This document shows positions 20,579-29,893 of a stretch of 64,000 nucleotides of DNA, in pieces. The position numbers and the translations under genes are program-made. The notes under the pieces are model-generated. The model was not told the origin of the DNA. It did no database searches and worked only from the letters and a program-made list of their open reading frames with translations. The stretch's first letter is position 1, and each line of letters opens with the position of its first letter. The stretch spans positions 62,001-126,000 of the forward strand of contig NZ_JAHLQM010000001.1 in the NCBI RefSeq assembly GCF_018919165.1, in the 5' to 3' direction. This DNA comes from Amphibacillus sp. MSJ-3 (lineage in GTDB: Bacteria; Bacillota; Bacilli; Bacillales; Amphibacillaceae).

Positions 20579-20612
20579 GGAATTTGTTTTCTGACTAATC
20601 CTAAGTCAAAAG

Positions 20613-20686
<74 letters not shown>

Positions 20687-20691
20687 ATATT

Positions 20692-20765
20692 TGGAGCGGG
20701 TGAAGAGAATCGAACTCTCGTCATCAGCTTGGAAGGCTGAGGTTTTACCACTAAACTACACCCGC
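20692..20765 (-). tRNA. tRNA-Gly (anticodon TCC)
   Basis: Complete cloverleaf on the minus strand. Acceptor GCGGGTG pairs with CACCCGC. The anticodon stem-loop is CAGCCTTCCAAGCTG with TCC at the centre. The T-arm holds GAGAGTTCGATTCTCTT. The 3' CCA is encoded (20692-20694). It lies six bases upstream of tRNA-Arg, so both are probably cotranscribed. Confidence 0.95.
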
Positions 20766-20993
20766 ATGATTACTTATTAAGAATAGTAAAATTATTAAAT
20801 TCCCCTTAACAGACAAGATTTATTATAGTCATTTTTTAAAGGATTGTCAATTATTTTTTTGAAAAAACTTAAAAAAATGTTCCGTCCATCCCTTGTCATA
20901 ATTTTTAGATCGATAGAATAAGCTATTGCTTCTATAATAGCTTTACCATATTTTTAACCTCTTAGTTCCAAGTGAATATGGGTTATTATAAAA

Positions 20994-21034
20994 GTACGTG
21001 TGGAAAATATTACATTATCCACACGTGTTTTTCA
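20994..21034 (-). terminator. Terminator downstream of the phosphodiesterase gene
   Basis: ACGTGTGGA pairs with TCCACACGT around a long loop; the minus strand continues with ACTTTTAT. It lies just beyond the ysnB stop. Confidence 0.5.
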
Positions 21035-21051
21035 GTTAAAAGTTCAATAGA

Positions 21052-21570
21052 TTAGTCTAATAGGGTTGAAAAAGCTAGGTCTTTCACTTCATCACCATTA
21101 AGTTGATAAAAACGAACAACAAAGTTTTGATTGTCATCCCATTCTAAAATGGCATATGTTTCTTCTCGTCTCCCCCTTGGAAAGCGAATACTTCCAGGAT
21201 TAATAACGAGTTGATCTCCAATTCTTGTAGCTGCTGCATAATGGGAATGGCCATGACAAATAACCTTGGCATGAAACTCACTCGCACGATATGTAATTGG
21301 TAATAGTGTCATTTTTATATTGTGCATATGGCCATGCGCAACATAGAAGGTCGTATCAATCACTTCAAAGGTTAGTTCATCTGGAAACTCAGGATCGTAA
21401 TCTGTATTTCCAGCGACTCTTTGAAAACCCTGTATCTCTTCCTGATTGTAATCAAGCTCTGAATCCCCACAATGAATCATTTGATCAACTTCATTTTGAT
21501 AGCGTTCTTTTAGGGTGGCTAACTCTTTAGACCAACCATGACTATCACTGACAATTAAAACCTTTGGCAT
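21052..21570 (-). CDS. ysnB: YfcE/YsnB-type metallophosphoesterase
   Basis: A 172-residue calcineurin-like phosphoesterase. The metal-binding motifs occur in order: DSHG (9-12), HCGDSE (about 33-38), GNTD (about 54-57), the VAHGH block (about 77) and CHGHSH (about 104-109). These are typical of the YfcE family of two-metal phosphodiesterases. The start codon follows the rdgB stop directly, so rph-rdgB-ysnB form an operon, as in B. subtilis. The physiological substrate of YsnB is not established. Confidence 0.9.
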   Translation of the reverse strand: MPKVLIVSDSHGWSKELATLKERYQNEVDQMIHCGDSELDYNQEEIQGFQRVAGNTDYDPEFPDELTFEVIDTTFYVAHGHMHNIKMTLLPITYRASEFHAKVICHGHSHYAAATRIGDQLVINPGSIRFPRGRREETYAILEWDDNQNFVVRFYQLNGDEVKDLAFSTLLD

Positions 21571-22179
21571 TTAAAAATAAACCTCCTTGTGCGTTTCTAA
21601 CCACTTTGCTAATTCTTTAATCGCTCGACCGCGATGACTGATTTTATTTTTTTCCTCAATTGATAACTGGGCCATCGTCCGATCAAAACCTGTTGGCATA
21701 AAAACAGGATCATAGCCAAATCCATTTTCACCTATTGGCTGATTAATAATATGGCCATTACAAGTTCCGTACTTAACAATGGGGTCTTTACCTGGAATAA
21801 CAAGTGCAAGTGCACAGGTAAATTGAGCGGTTCGATCTTCATCTGCCACCCCTTCAAGTTCTCTCAAAACTTTCATATAGTTTTTTCGGTCATTTCTTTC
21901 CATTCCCGAATATCGTGCAGAATAAACACCAGGTCTTCCATCCAATTGATCAATAGACAGGCCAGAGTCATCAGCCAATACAGGGATATTTAGTTTTTTC
22001 GCAATCGTCTCTGCTTTAAGTATTGCATTTTCAGCAAAACTTTCTCCAGTTTCCTCAATATCATCAATGGGTTCTTCTAAATCCAATAAAGAGATAACAT
22101 CAATTTTGTATTCTTTAAATATGGTTTTAAAATCTTCAACTTTCCCTTGGTTTTTTGTTGCAATTAAAATTTTTTTCAT
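21571..22179 (-). CDS. rdgB: dITP/XTP pyrophosphatase, RdgB/HAM1 family
   Basis: A 202-residue nucleotide-pool cleaning enzyme that hydrolyses dITP, ITP and XTP to monophosphates. The nucleotide-binding TKNQGKVEDF is at the N-terminus. The catalytic region is DDSGLSIDQLDGRPGVYSARY (residues about 67-87). GENGFGYDPVF and SHRGRA complete the family signature. The ATG at 22179 is used, with GAGGA about 9 bases upstream; the longer frame begins with TTG. It corresponds to B. subtilis ysnA and lies between rph and ysnB. Confidence 0.94.
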   Translation of the reverse strand: MKKILIATKNQGKVEDFKTIFKEYKIDVISLLDLEEPIDDIEETGESFAENAILKAETIAKKLNIPVLADDSGLSIDQLDGRPGVYSARYSGMERNDRKNYMKVLRELEGVADEDRTAQFTCALALVIPGKDPIVKYGTCNGHIINQPIGENGFGYDPVFMPTGFDRTMAQLSIEEKNKISHRGRAIKELAKWLETHKEVYF

Positions 22180-22182
22180 CAA

Positions 22183-22932
22183 TTAATCCTCTTCTTTTAC
22201 TAATAGTTCTGCCAAATCGGCCAATGCTTCCTTTTGTATACTAAAGATTTGTTCAATCCCCTTTTCAGCTAAATGCAACATTTTATGTAACTGATCTAAT
22301 GAAAAAGTTGCTTCCTCACCTGTTCCTTGTACTTCCACAAATTCTTTCTTTCCAGTCATAACAACATTCATATCCACATTCGCTTCTGAATCTTCAACAT
22401 ACTCTAAATCTAAAACCGCATTTCCATCAGGCATGATCCCAACAGAAACTGCTGCTAAATAATCGGTAATTGGCATTTCTTTAATCATGTTTTGCTTAAT
22501 TAATTTTCCTAAGGCCAAAACAAGTGCAACAAAAGCTCCTGTAATAGCAGCTGTTCTCGTTCCACCGTCTGCTTGAATTACATCACAATCTATCCAAATG
22601 GTACGTTCCCCTATTTTCTCCAAATCAACGACTGCTCTTAATGATCGACCAATTAAACGTTGAATCTCCATTGTTCGACCCGATACTTTCCCCTTTGATG
22701 ATTCCCTGATATTGCGTTGTTCTGTTGCCCTTGGAAGCATGGCATATTCTGCCGTAATCCAACCTTTTCCTTGTCCACGCAAGAAAGGTGGCACACGATC
22801 TTCAATACTTGCATTACAAATTACCTTCGTATCACCTACCGTAATTAAAACGGAGCCTTCCGGATGCTTGGTAAATTCCGTATTTATTGTAATGTTTCTC
22901 AATTCATCTAGCTTTCTATCGTTAGGTCTCAT
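22183..22932 (-). CDS. rph: Ribonuclease PH
   Basis: A 249-residue phosphorolytic 3'-to-5' exoribonuclease that trims tRNA 3' ends. N-terminal [15 protein letters not shown], the central RSLRAVVDL and [14 protein letters not shown], and the [16 protein letters not shown] block are all RNase PH signatures. Length matches the family. It begins the rph-rdgB-ysnB operon; three bases separate its stop from the rdgB start. Confidence 0.96.
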   Translation of the reverse strand: MRPNDRKLDELRNITINTEFTKHPEGSVLITVGDTKVICNASIEDRVPPFLRGQGKGWITAEYAMLPRATEQRNIRESSKGKVSGRTMEIQRLIGRSLRAVVDLEKIGERTIWIDCDVIQADGGTRTAAITGAFVALVLALGKLIKQNMIKEMPITDYLAAVSVGIMPDGNAVLDLEYVEDSEANVDMNVVMTGKKEFVEVQGTGEEATFSLDQLHKMLHLAEKGIEQIFSIQKEALADLAELLVKEED

Positions 22933-23076
22933 TTAATCTTCCTCCTTCTATCATCAACATCGTAACATATTTTTTACCTATTCGTTTAGTTTCATTCTTA
23001 TTTTAAAAAAGTTATTAGAAATAATCTACAAATTTATTAATAATTTAGTCAGATATAGCTCTTATCATTTCCGAAG

Positions 23077-23105
23077 TAAAAAAAAGAAAGCTGAAAAATC
23101 AGCTT
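23077..23105 (-). terminator. Terminator of gerM
   Basis: On the minus strand AAGCTGA-TTTT-TCAGCTT is followed by TCTTTTTTTT. The arms overlap the gerM stop codon. Confidence 0.8.
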
Positions 23106-24171
23106 AAAGACTTCCAGTTGGTACAAAAGAATCCCGTGTCACTGGTTCACTATATGGTACCCCATGTTCGTTAAATATTTGTTCAACATTTTCAACAGAT
23201 ATTGAGACTCCAGAAATATCAGGCTGATCTGTTAATGTAAGTACTAGCGTTTCAATTACTTCATCAGCAATATAAGCTTCATTCACATCTGCAAGCACTT
23301 CTTCAGAAAACTCAATTGATAACACACCATCACTCGATTTATCGACTTCAATCAGTTCAATATTCGGGTTAAAAACATGAAGTAATTTAGAATCATAGGT
23401 TGGTCCGTTCAATAAAGCCTCGACAATGCCTTTATTAAGGTCATCCTTTACTTCAATATGTTGAGTAACAGGGACATGATAAATATTTGATCCGAGTTGA
23501 GCTGGATAATAAATGGTAACTGCTTGACTATTCATTAAATCAATTGCTTCGCTATCCATCATATTAATCCCGTTTACACGAGAATAACCACCTTGAATTG
23601 GCGTCCCATTGACTGGCATTTCACTTTGTTCAAATCCATTAATCCATAACTTTACTTTTTCTACATTATCAAATTGCGTTAACGTATAAGTCATAGCTTG
23701 GATAATTTGTTGCTCCTTAGCTCCATCATACTCCCTGAACTCCTCCGACAAATCAACAACCATGGTCCCGTCTTCTTCTAAATTTAATCCCAAAACCTCA
23801 GTTCCTGCAGGTAATACAGCTTCAAAACCACTTGGTAATTGGTTCGTTATCGGACCATCCTCAACTAAATATTCTAAAACCTGTGTTGCAACCTCGTTTG
23901 ATTCTATTTTAGGTAATTCAACAGTTTGTGGAACAACCATACCTTCCTTGCTCAATAAGTATAGTTGACGTGCAACAGTTTCAACTTCTTGATCATCTTC
24001 ACCCAATTCACCTATATCTTCATTTTTATCTGTTTCCTCGGCTTGGTCTATTGGTGCATCAATATCTTCTAATACATCCTCACTCGAGTTGTTACACGCT
24101 GTTAATAAGATCAAACTAACAACGATCAAAATACATGAGCCTATTTTCCCCATTATCACTCGTATATTCAC
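23104..24171 (-). CDS. gerM: GerM-type sporulation/germination lipoprotein
   Basis: A 355-residue lipoprotein with two GerMN domains (about residues 85-190 and 225-325). The second holds TIYYPAQLGSNIYHVPVTQ. The N-terminus is a type II signal peptide with lipobox LTAC (Cys about 26) and an acidic linker after it. In B. subtilis GerM is made in the mother cell, joins the GerM/SpoIIQ channel-associated complex and is needed for sporulation and germination. The GTG at 24171 follows GGAGGG at good spacing. The gene lies between rph and racE as in B. subtilis. Confidence 0.9.
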   Translation of the reverse strand: MNIRVIMGKIGSCILIVVSLILLTACNNSSEDVLEDIDAPIDQAEETDKNEDIGELGEDDQEVETVARQLYLLSKEGMVVPQTVELPKIESNEVATQVLEYLVEDGPITNQLPSGFEAVLPAGTEVLGLNLEEDGTMVVDLSEEFREYDGAKEQQIIQAMTYTLTQFDNVEKVKLWINGFEQSEMPVNGTPIQGGYSRVNGINMMDSEAIDLMNSQAVTIYYPAQLGSNIYHVPVTQHIEVKDDLNKGIVEALLNGPTYDSKLLHVFNPNIELIEVDKSSDGVLSIEFSEEVLADVNEAYIADEVIETLVLTLTDQPDISGVSISVENVEQIFNEHGVPYSEPVTRDSFVPTGSL

Positions 24172-24245
24172 CTTATACCCTCCTCAGATGGTTTGTACTA
24201 ATATATATACGAGCTCTATAAAAAAATAGACCTGCATGTATTAAA

Positions 24246-24270
24246 AAACAAGTAGATTGAACTACTTGTC
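24246..24270 (-). terminator. Terminator of murI
   Basis: On the minus strand ACAAGTAG-(6)-CTACTTGT is followed by TTTTTTAA. It overlaps the murI stop. Confidence 0.8.
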
Positions 24271-25080
24271 AGATTTTATTTGTTCAATTACCACGTGTTC
24301 AACATGATTAACTGGATAATCCATCCACTGGTTTGCAATTTGCCCAAATAGGATTGGTGAACCCGTTGTATAAAATTCATGAACTGGTATTCGATCTTTT
24401 TTATAGAATAATTGCTGATAAGCTAGAATTGCACTCACTTCTCGTGCGGTTTCCTCTCCAGAAGAAATAATTTGCACATTTTCACCCATCACTTTTTGAA
24501 TTTTATCAGCAATGAGTGGATAATGGGTACAACCTAGGATCAAGGTATCTATTTTTTTGTAATTTTGAAGTGGTTGTAATGATTTGTGAACAATCTCCTC
24601 AGTTTCCCCATGTGTAAATTGTCCGCTTTCAACTAGAGGCGCAAATAAAGGACACGCTTGGTCATAAATAGTTAGATCCGATGAAATATAATTTAAAGCT
24701 GTTGGGTATGCTTTACTATTTATTGTAGCTTCTGTACCAATAACAGCAATATTATTTGATTTTGTTACTTTAATCGCCGCTCTTGCACCAGGCTGTATGA
24801 CCCCGATGACTGGTATTGACAATTTTTCTTTTAATAGATCTATAGTATAGGCTGTTGCCGTATTACATGCGATCACAAGTAGTTTTATTTTTTTTTCAAT
24901 TAAAAAGTCAACCATTTCTAATGTATATTGAACGACTTCATCTTTAGGTCGTGAGCCATAAGGACAACGAGCAGTATCACCTAAATAGATAAGCTGTTCT
25001 CTTGGTAATTGGCGCATCAACTCGCGTGCAACTGTTAAACCACCAACCCCCGAATCGATAACTCCTATCGGCTGATCCAA
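24262..25080 (-). CDS. murI: Glutamate racemase
   Basis: A 272-residue cofactor-independent racemase that makes D-glutamate for peptidoglycan. It starts with IGVIDSGVGGLTVARELM. The two catalytic cysteines are in ACNTATAYT (about 73) and LGCTHYPL (about 184). It corresponds to B. subtilis racE, in the same position between gerM and a MarR regulator gene. No second racemase gene occurs in the window. Confidence 0.95.
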   Translation of the reverse strand: MDQPIGVIDSGVGGLTVARELMRQLPREQLIYLGDTARCPYGSRPKDEVVQYTLEMVDFLIEKKIKLLVIACNTATAYTIDLLKEKLSIPVIGVIQPGARAAIKVTKSNNIAVIGTEATINSKAYPTALNYISSDLTIYDQACPLFAPLVESGQFTHGETEEIVHKSLQPLQNYKKIDTLILGCTHYPLIADKIQKVMGENVQIISSGEETAREVSAILAYQQLFYKKDRIPVHEFYTTGSPILFGQIANQWMDYPVNHVEHVVIEQIKSDK

Positions 25081-25104
25081 TTCAATCCCTCTTTTTCTAT
25101 ATGT

Positions 25105-25560
25105 TTATTTATTTTCTCGGTCACGTTCCATTCTTTCGAGTAAGAGTGTTAACACTTCATAAATTAGCCCAACTCTTTCAGTTGGGACATCGTTTAAAAT
25201 CGAACGTAAATAATCTTGTCTTTTTTCAATTACTTCATGGATAATCTCGCGGCCTTCTGGTAATAGATGAATTCTTACTACACGTCTATCATTGGTATCC
25301 CGCCTTCGTTCTACCAACTTATTTTTCTCCATTCGATCAACTAAATCAGTTGTTGTACTAAAAGCCAAATTAATTTTATGGGATAGTTCTCCAATCGTTA
25401 AGTCTCCATCCTCTAACAACCATTGTAAGGCTATGAATTGAGGTGCCGTAATTGAATAATTCTTTAATATCTCCCGTCCCTTATGTTTAATGATTCCATT
25501 TATGTAGCGGATATTTCTTTCAATTTCAACAATTGGGCGATCATTTTCACCAAATTCCAC
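25105..25560 (-). CDS. ysmB: MarR-family transcriptional regulator (YsmB-like)
   Basis: A winged-helix repressor of about 151 residues. The DNA-binding region includes LTIGELSHKINLAFSTTTDL and the wing RRRDTNDRRVVRIHL. C-terminal helices form the dimer interface. I favour GTG at 25560, seven bases after GGAGGGA; an upstream start at 25599 gives 164 residues. The gene lies upstream of murI, the position of B. subtilis ysmB. Its ligand and targets are unknown. Confidence 0.85.
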   Translation of the reverse strand: MEFGENDRPIVEIERNIRYINGIIKHKGREILKNYSITAPQFIALQWLLEDGDLTIGELSHKINLAFSTTTDLVDRMEKNKLVERRRDTNDRRVVRIHLLPEGREIIHEVIEKRQDYLRSILNDVPTERVGLIYEVLTLLLERMERDRENK

Positions 25561-25859
25561 CAAAGATCCCTCCATTCCGTAACTACCTCTTTGTATCATA
25601 ACATTAATTAAAAAAATTAGGTATAGATAAATTCTGATTTGTTTATATATGGAAAATGATAGACTGATTGATGAATATCTCTCTTGACATAAGGATAATT
25701 TATAAAAAATGTCAATTTGTAATTTCCCTTACCAACTCTTGAATTAAATTTAACTTTTAGGAATTGAATAAACTGTATCGAACACCTGGATTAACTTTGA
25801 ATTGGATATGCATAATATTCACTTTAGAATATCATCTAATCCACAATAAATGGACAGAT

Positions 25860-25900
25860 TAAAAAGGGACTTCAGTGACCTCTGAAATCCCTTTTTAATA
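25860..25900 (-). terminator. Terminator downstream of the SASP-like gene
   Basis: AAAAAGGGA pairs with TCCCTTTTT, with an inner CTTCAG/CTCTGAA stem. On the minus strand it follows the SASP-like stop by about 75 bases. Confidence 0.75.
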
Positions 25901-25974
25901 TTTATTCCAATCCATTCACAAACCTTTTTCTTCAAAACTTATTGAGTTAGCTACAAAATCATACAAAGTTGAAG

Positions 25975-26133
25975 CTATTCGCGCATGCCTCCTGCTTCAC
26001 GAGAGGTCATGGCGCCTTGACCTGCTTCAATATCTCTTTGGATTTCCTGCCTTACCTTTTCCGGATTTGTCTTAGACGATGTTGCTTTCTTATTCGAGTT
26101 CAAGTGTTGATTGCCTTCTTTACCCTTTTCCAT
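25975..26133 (-). CDS. Small acid-soluble spore protein-like peptide (52 aa)
   Basis: A short gene that length-filtered ORF lists would miss. The ATG at 26133 has an excellent AAGGAGG site seven bases upstream, and a strong terminator follows. The product is hydrophilic and Lys/Gln-rich. It contains SKTNPEKVRQEIQRDIEAGQ and ends GAMTSREAGGMRE. The KTNxxKVRQ part recalls gamma-type SASPs and TSREAG recalls alpha/beta-type SASPs. It lies next to gerE and is read in the same direction. I assign it to spore proteins by resemblance only; the exact family is uncertain. Confidence 0.6.
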   Translation of the reverse strand: MEKGKEGNQHLNSNKKATSSKTNPEKVRQEIQRDIEAGQGAMTSREAGGMRE

Positions 26134-26448
26134 TTAAATCCTCCTTAATCATTTATATCTTGTCATCATTGAGTATCATAAGATTTACTATTTCCTTATT
26201 CTCAATCATTATGTATTATAAAGTGAACTTCAATCGGTGGGGGTTTTTTACTAACACTTGCTCAGCGATAATTAGAAAATTAACTTATTTTTAACTATGT
26301 ATGTAATGAACGAATCGGACCTTTATTAAATGTTGGTTTCTCACTTTTCACTTAATTATTCCCCTTAAAAGTTTATTGTAGGTAGCTTGCACTCTGTTAA
26401 TCCATGATAAAAAATAACCGACTTTCTACAAGAGAAAGTCGGTTCCTG
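26134..26448. other. 315-bp gap with repeat fragments
   Basis: The stretch 26218-26245 (AAAGTGAACTTCAATCGGTG, then GGGGTTTTTTACT) matches one end of repeat R2. The stretch 26374-26405 (GTAGCTTGCACTCTGTTAAT) is a short, diverged R1 end. The gerE terminator lies at 26416-26444. No gene. Confidence 0.5.
26410..26444 (-). terminator. Terminator of gerE
   Basis: AACCGACTTTCT pairs with AGAAAGTCGGTT around a 5-base loop; the minus strand continues with ATTTTTTATC. Confidence 0.85.
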
Positions 26449-26673
26449 TTAGAGCTTTAACTCCCCCATGCGTAATAGCTCTACTACAGCTTGTGCTCGC
26501 CCCTTTACACCCAGCTTTTGAATCGTGTTAGATATATGATTCCTTACTGTTTTTTGAGAAATGAATAATTCATCAGCGATATCTTTGGTTGTTTTATCCT
26601 GCACGAGTAATTCGAATACCTCTTTTTCACGTTTAGTTAATATTTGCTTCGGCTTGTAGTCGTCGTCCTTCAA
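26449..26673 (-). CDS. gerE: GerE, late mother-cell sporulation regulator
   Basis: A 74-residue LuxR-type helix-turn-helix protein, the full GerE length. LTKREKEVFELLVQDKTTKD and ISQKTVRNHISNTIQKLGVK form the DNA-binding domain; no receiver domain is present. In B. subtilis GerE acts with sigma-K to switch on late coat genes and to repress others. Start ATG follows GGAGGGG. A good sigma-K-like promoter lies upstream. The next upstream genes in B. subtilis, sdhC-sdhA-sdhB, are missing here. Confidence 0.95.
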   Translation of the reverse strand: MKDDDYKPKQILTKREKEVFELLVQDKTTKDIADELFISQKTVRNHISNTIQKLGVKGRAQAVVELLRMGELKL

Positions 26674-26739
26674 ATCTAGACCCCTCCTTGCTGTCGTTAA
26701 AGTTGCAGATTGAAAGGGTATTAATACATGTAGTCATGG

Positions 26740-26767
26740 TATTTTATGTTCTAATTAAGTTTCTGTG
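26740..26767 (-). promoter_or_regulatory. Sigma-K-like promoter of gerE
   Basis: On the minus strand CATAAAATA (26740-26748) fits the -10 pattern CATAnnnTA. CAC with AC at 26765-26766 lies 16 bases upstream, fitting the -35 element. B. subtilis gerE is sigma-K dependent, so the match is expected. Predicted from consensus only. Confidence 0.5.
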
Positions 26768-26904
26768 AAGATGATTGAAACGGTTTTTTCATTTAATTTT
26801 TTAATTATTACATTTGTGCATGAATCCGGAGTAAAAAGATTGCAAACAATAGCAGGTCGGGTAATAATATAAGTAAAGGGCTTATTTTGGAAGGGGTATG
26901 ATTA

Positions 26905-27339
26905 ATGCGTAAAAATATAAAGCAAATTGAATTAATTACTGATCAATTGGAGACTACCGGTACTGGGTATGATTTACTAAGATATGTCGCACTTCCCGAC
27001 TTACTTGGAAAAGATGCACCTAAAATCCTGTATGTTATGGGGAAAAACTTGGCTAGAGAATTATCTTTTGAATCAATTGAAGATATTGCATCTTTTTTTT
27101 ACAAAACAGGCTGGGGTACACTGGAACTTATTAAAGAAAATCGTTCCGAACATGTCTTCAAATTACAAGCAAGATCAATTTCTGAAAGACATCGTTTAGG
27201 AATCGAAACAGATTATCGTCTAGAATCTGGATTCCTGGCGGCAGCAATCGAACAATTAAATACATATCGTTGTGAATGTATAGAAAAAGAGAAACCAAAG
27301 AAAAATTATGTTGAATTATGTGTGCAACATTATCATTAA
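26905..27339 (+). CDS. yslB: YslB-like DUF2507 protein
   Basis: A 144-residue soluble protein of the DUF2507/YslB family (V4R/heme-NO-binding-like fold). Typical pieces are GYDLLRYVALPDLLGKDAP at the N-terminus and ESGFLAAAIEQLN near the C-terminus. The ATG follows AAGGGG at eight bases. It is on the plus strand, convergent with uvrC, matching the B. subtilis order near sdh/uvrC. The function is unknown. Confidence 0.85.
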   Translation: MRKNIKQIELITDQLETTGTGYDLLRYVALPDLLGKDAPKILYVMGKNLARELSFESIEDIASFFYKTGWGTLELIKENRSEHVFKLQARSISERHRLGIETDYRLESGFLAAAIEQLNTYRCECIEKEKPKKNYVELCVQHYH

Positions 27340-27394
27340 ATATAACTTAATTTAATACTATTAGATTACCTTTGGCATTTACCTGAGGTTTAAA

Positions 27395-27430
27395 AGAAAC
27401 TCGCATTTCATAAAAAATGCGAGTTCTTCT
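27395..27430. terminator. Bidirectional terminator between yslB and uvrC
   Basis: GAAACTCGCATTT pairs with AAATGCGAGTTC around a short loop; both convergent genes stop at it. Confidence 0.8.
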
Positions 27431-29219
27431 ATTGATTAAGGTCCTCATGATCCTTTAAATACGTTTGTATTTGTTTAGCGGTTGGCTCCGGAATACCTAG
27501 TCGTTTGATTGTTTCAAGTGGTGCATTTTTAATTTCGTTAATCGATTTAAAGTGTGTCAATAATAATTTACGACGTTTTTCACCTACACCAGGAATCCCA
27601 TCAAGAACCGATTTAAAAGCACTCTTCCCACGTAATTGTCGATGAAAGGTAATTGCAAAACGATGAACTTCATCTTGAATTCGTTGGATCAGATAAAACT
27701 CTTGCGATTTTCGATCGAGATCAATGACTGTTGGTGGATCACCATATAATAACTCACTTGTTTTATGCCGATCGTTTTTAGCCAAACCACACAGTGGGAT
27801 ATCTAATCCCAATTCATCCTCTAAAATGCTAATTGCTGCTGACATTTGTCCCTTTCCACCATCGACAACGATCAGATCAGGTAAAGGTAAGTTATCCTTT
27901 AAAACACGTGTATAGCGTCTTCTTATAACTTCACGCATTGTTTCATAGTCATCTGGTCCTTGAACATCTCTAATTTTATACTTTCGATATTCCTTTTTAG
28001 CAGGTTTTCCATCAATAAAAACAACCATTGCCGAGACTGGATCGGTTCCTTGAATATTCGAATTATCAAATGCCTCAATTCGATGTGGTGTTTCAATATT
28101 CAATTGTTCTCCTAACCGTTCAACTGCTTTTACCGTTCGTTCCTCATTAAGTTCAATTAGAGAAAACTTCTCTTCTAAAGCAATTTCAGCATTTTTCCCT
28201 GCTAATTCAATTAATTCTCTTCTCTTACCTCGATATGGAATAGTTACATCGACTTCAAGAAGTTCTGATAGGAGTTGATTATTTACTGGTGCTGGGACGA
28301 GGACTTCTTTGGGTTTAATATGATTATGATGTAAATAAAAACGGCCAATAAAGCTAACAAATGATTCCTCGGCCTCATTATAAAACGGAAAAATTGATAC
28401 ATCTCTCTCAATTAATTTTCCTTGTCGGATAAAGAAAACTTGAACACACATCCAGCCTTTATTGAAACTATAATTAAAGACGTCCCGATCTATTCGATCA
28501 TTTAATGTCATTGTTTGTCGTTCCATTACTGCATCTATATGCTGAATTTGATCCCGGAGTTCTATTGCTCGTTCAAAATTTAACTCTTCACTAGCCTGTT
28601 GCATCTTTTCTTTCAATTCTTTTTTTATCGATTGATGTCCCCCACCCAGAAAAGAGGCGACTTCATTGACAATCTTTTGATAAGTTTCGGGTGAAGGTGG
28701 CTCTTTGCTGCATGCTATGCACTGGCCTAAATGATAGTATAAACAATATTGCCCTGGTTTGTTATTACATTTCCTCAAAGGATAAATACGATCTAACAGC
28801 TTCTTCGTTTCGCGTGCAGCAAGGACATTAGGATAAGGACCAAAATATTTACCTTTATCTTTTAAAACACGTCTCGTGATGACTAGCTGGGGATGACGTT
28901 CATGTGTGATCTTCAGATAAGGATAGCTCTTATCATCCTTTAATAACACATTATATCTTGGATCGTACTTCTTAATTAAATTCATTTCTAATATAAGTGC
29001 CTCTATTTCAGATGAGGTCACAAAATACTCAAAATCAGCGATTTCCTGAACAAGTCTTTGTGTTTTCTGATCATTTGCACCCGTAAAATAAGAGCGTACC
29101 CGGTTTTTTAATTTTTTAGATTTTCCTACATAAATGACCTTACCATGTTTATCTTTCATTAAATAGCATCCTGGTTGTGCTGGCAGGACGGCTAATTTCT
29201 TTTGAATCTTATTTGACAT
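27429..29219 (-). CDS. uvrC: UvrC, excinuclease ABC subunit C
   Basis: A 596-residue nucleotide excision repair nuclease that cuts both sides of a lesion after UvrAB loading. The N-terminal GIY-YIG domain reads GCYLMKD and [22 protein letters not shown] motif lies at about 205-235 ([20 protein letters not shown]). The RNase H-like C-terminal nuclease has AFDNSN and VVDGGKGQ, and two HhH motifs end the protein ([22 protein letters not shown]). Start ATG at 29219 with GGAG eight bases upstream; a GTG four codons earlier overlaps that site. Confidence 0.96.
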   Translation of the reverse strand: MSNKIQKKLAVLPAQPGCYLMKDKHGKVIYVGKSKKLKNRVRSYFTGANDQKTQRLVQEIADFEYFVTSSEIEALILEMNLIKKYDPRYNVLLKDDKSYPYLKITHERHPQLVITRRVLKDKGKYFGPYPNVLAARETKKLLDRIYPLRKCNNKPGQYCLYYHLGQCIACSKEPPSPETYQKIVNEVASFLGGGHQSIKKELKEKMQQASEELNFERAIELRDQIQHIDAVMERQTMTLNDRIDRDVFNYSFNKGWMCVQVFFIRQGKLIERDVSIFPFYNEAEESFVSFIGRFYLHHNHIKPKEVLVPAPVNNQLLSELLEVDVTIPYRGKRRELIELAGKNAEIALEEKFSLIELNEERTVKAVERLGEQLNIETPHRIEAFDNSNIQGTDPVSAMVVFIDGKPAKKEYRKYKIRDVQGPDDYETMREVIRRRYTRVLKDNLPLPDLIVVDGGKGQMSAAISILEDELGLDIPLCGLAKNDRHKTSELLYGDPPTVIDLDRKSQEFYLIQRIQDEVHRFAITFHRQLRGKSAFKSVLDGIPGVGEKRRKLLLTHFKSINEIKNAPLETIKRLGIPEPTAKQIQTYLKDHEDLNQ

Positions 29220-29419
29220 CCTCAACACTCCATCATTTTCTTAACTAAGTTATGAGAGTAATTATAACATATTTCATTTAAATTCAGCTTTGGAAAGCAA
29301 GATTCAATCTTTATAATTGCTTTAATTAAGTAATAATAAGGGGATGAGACAAAACTAGTCTCTAATAATGAAAGATCGTGCTGATTATATGGAAATTGTA
29401 ATTTAGAACCAATTTTTCC

Positions 29420-29590
29420 TATTTTACATATTTCAACGCTCAGTTTAGCCTTGTTAAAGGTGGTGAACTTCCTTAAATTCATCGCTATTAGCGTAAATCC
29501 TCTTTCATCGGATACCTTGTAATTACCTCTTAAAGATAAGCGGGTAAAACCCAAGTTAGCCTTCAAAAACTCAAGGAATGGCTAGCATCA
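29420..29590 (-). pseudogene. IS1182-family transposase C-terminal fragment
   Basis: The minus frame encodes FLKANLGFTRLSLRGNYKVS and then GFTLIAMNLRKFTTFNKAKL. This is the characteristic tail of IS1182-type DDE transposases, whose usual form has GFxRFxLRG...HNLRK. Upstream, stops interrupt all frames and the catalytic core is absent. Confidence 0.6.
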
Positions 29591-29682
29591 ATTTTACCTT
29601 GACCGTATATTTCACCAGTTTATTCTTCCAAAAGCTTTCTTCTCACATACTCTTTTTATATCTCTCTTATGACACACTATCA

Positions 29683-29893
29683 GGAGCGCCAACCAAGTGA
29701 TTGGAATGTCGGATGGCGACTCTTGTGGGAAAAGTGCGCGTCCGAAAATCCTTATTGCAACACGGCAATGGAGCAATAAGGATTGTTAGACTAAAACCGC
29801 CACGTCCTGTGGCAGCGTCTAACTGACTCACATCCTGTGCGCCCGAGGCCGTGCTCACGGAAAGCGTCCACCCAGAGTGTAAATCACGGAGTG
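29683..29893. repeat. GC-rich Bacillaceae intergenic repeat (R3)
   Basis: Contains GATTGGAATGTCGGATGGCG, ACTCTTGTGGGAAAAG and GCGTCCACCCAGAGTG. These match, with divergence, the widespread Bacillaceae repeat of the form GGAGCGGARGGCGGCGACTC...GGAAAGCGTCCGCC. A perfect 12-bp hairpin AATCCTTATTGC/GCAATAAGGATT lies inside. Base composition is clearly richer in G+C than its surroundings. Confidence 0.6.

Larger units (their letters stand above)
19675..20612. other. 938-bp non-coding stretch upstream of ysoA
   Basis: Holds one R1 repeat (19895-20045), a GCCT-paired hairpin AAAGCCT/AGGCTTT at about 20387-20425 that reads as a terminator on the minus strand (ending TTTTATTTT), and the tRNA terminator at 20537-20578. 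No convincing ORF. In B. subtilis the leuABCD/ilvBHC operon lies near this position. Confidence 0.55.
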
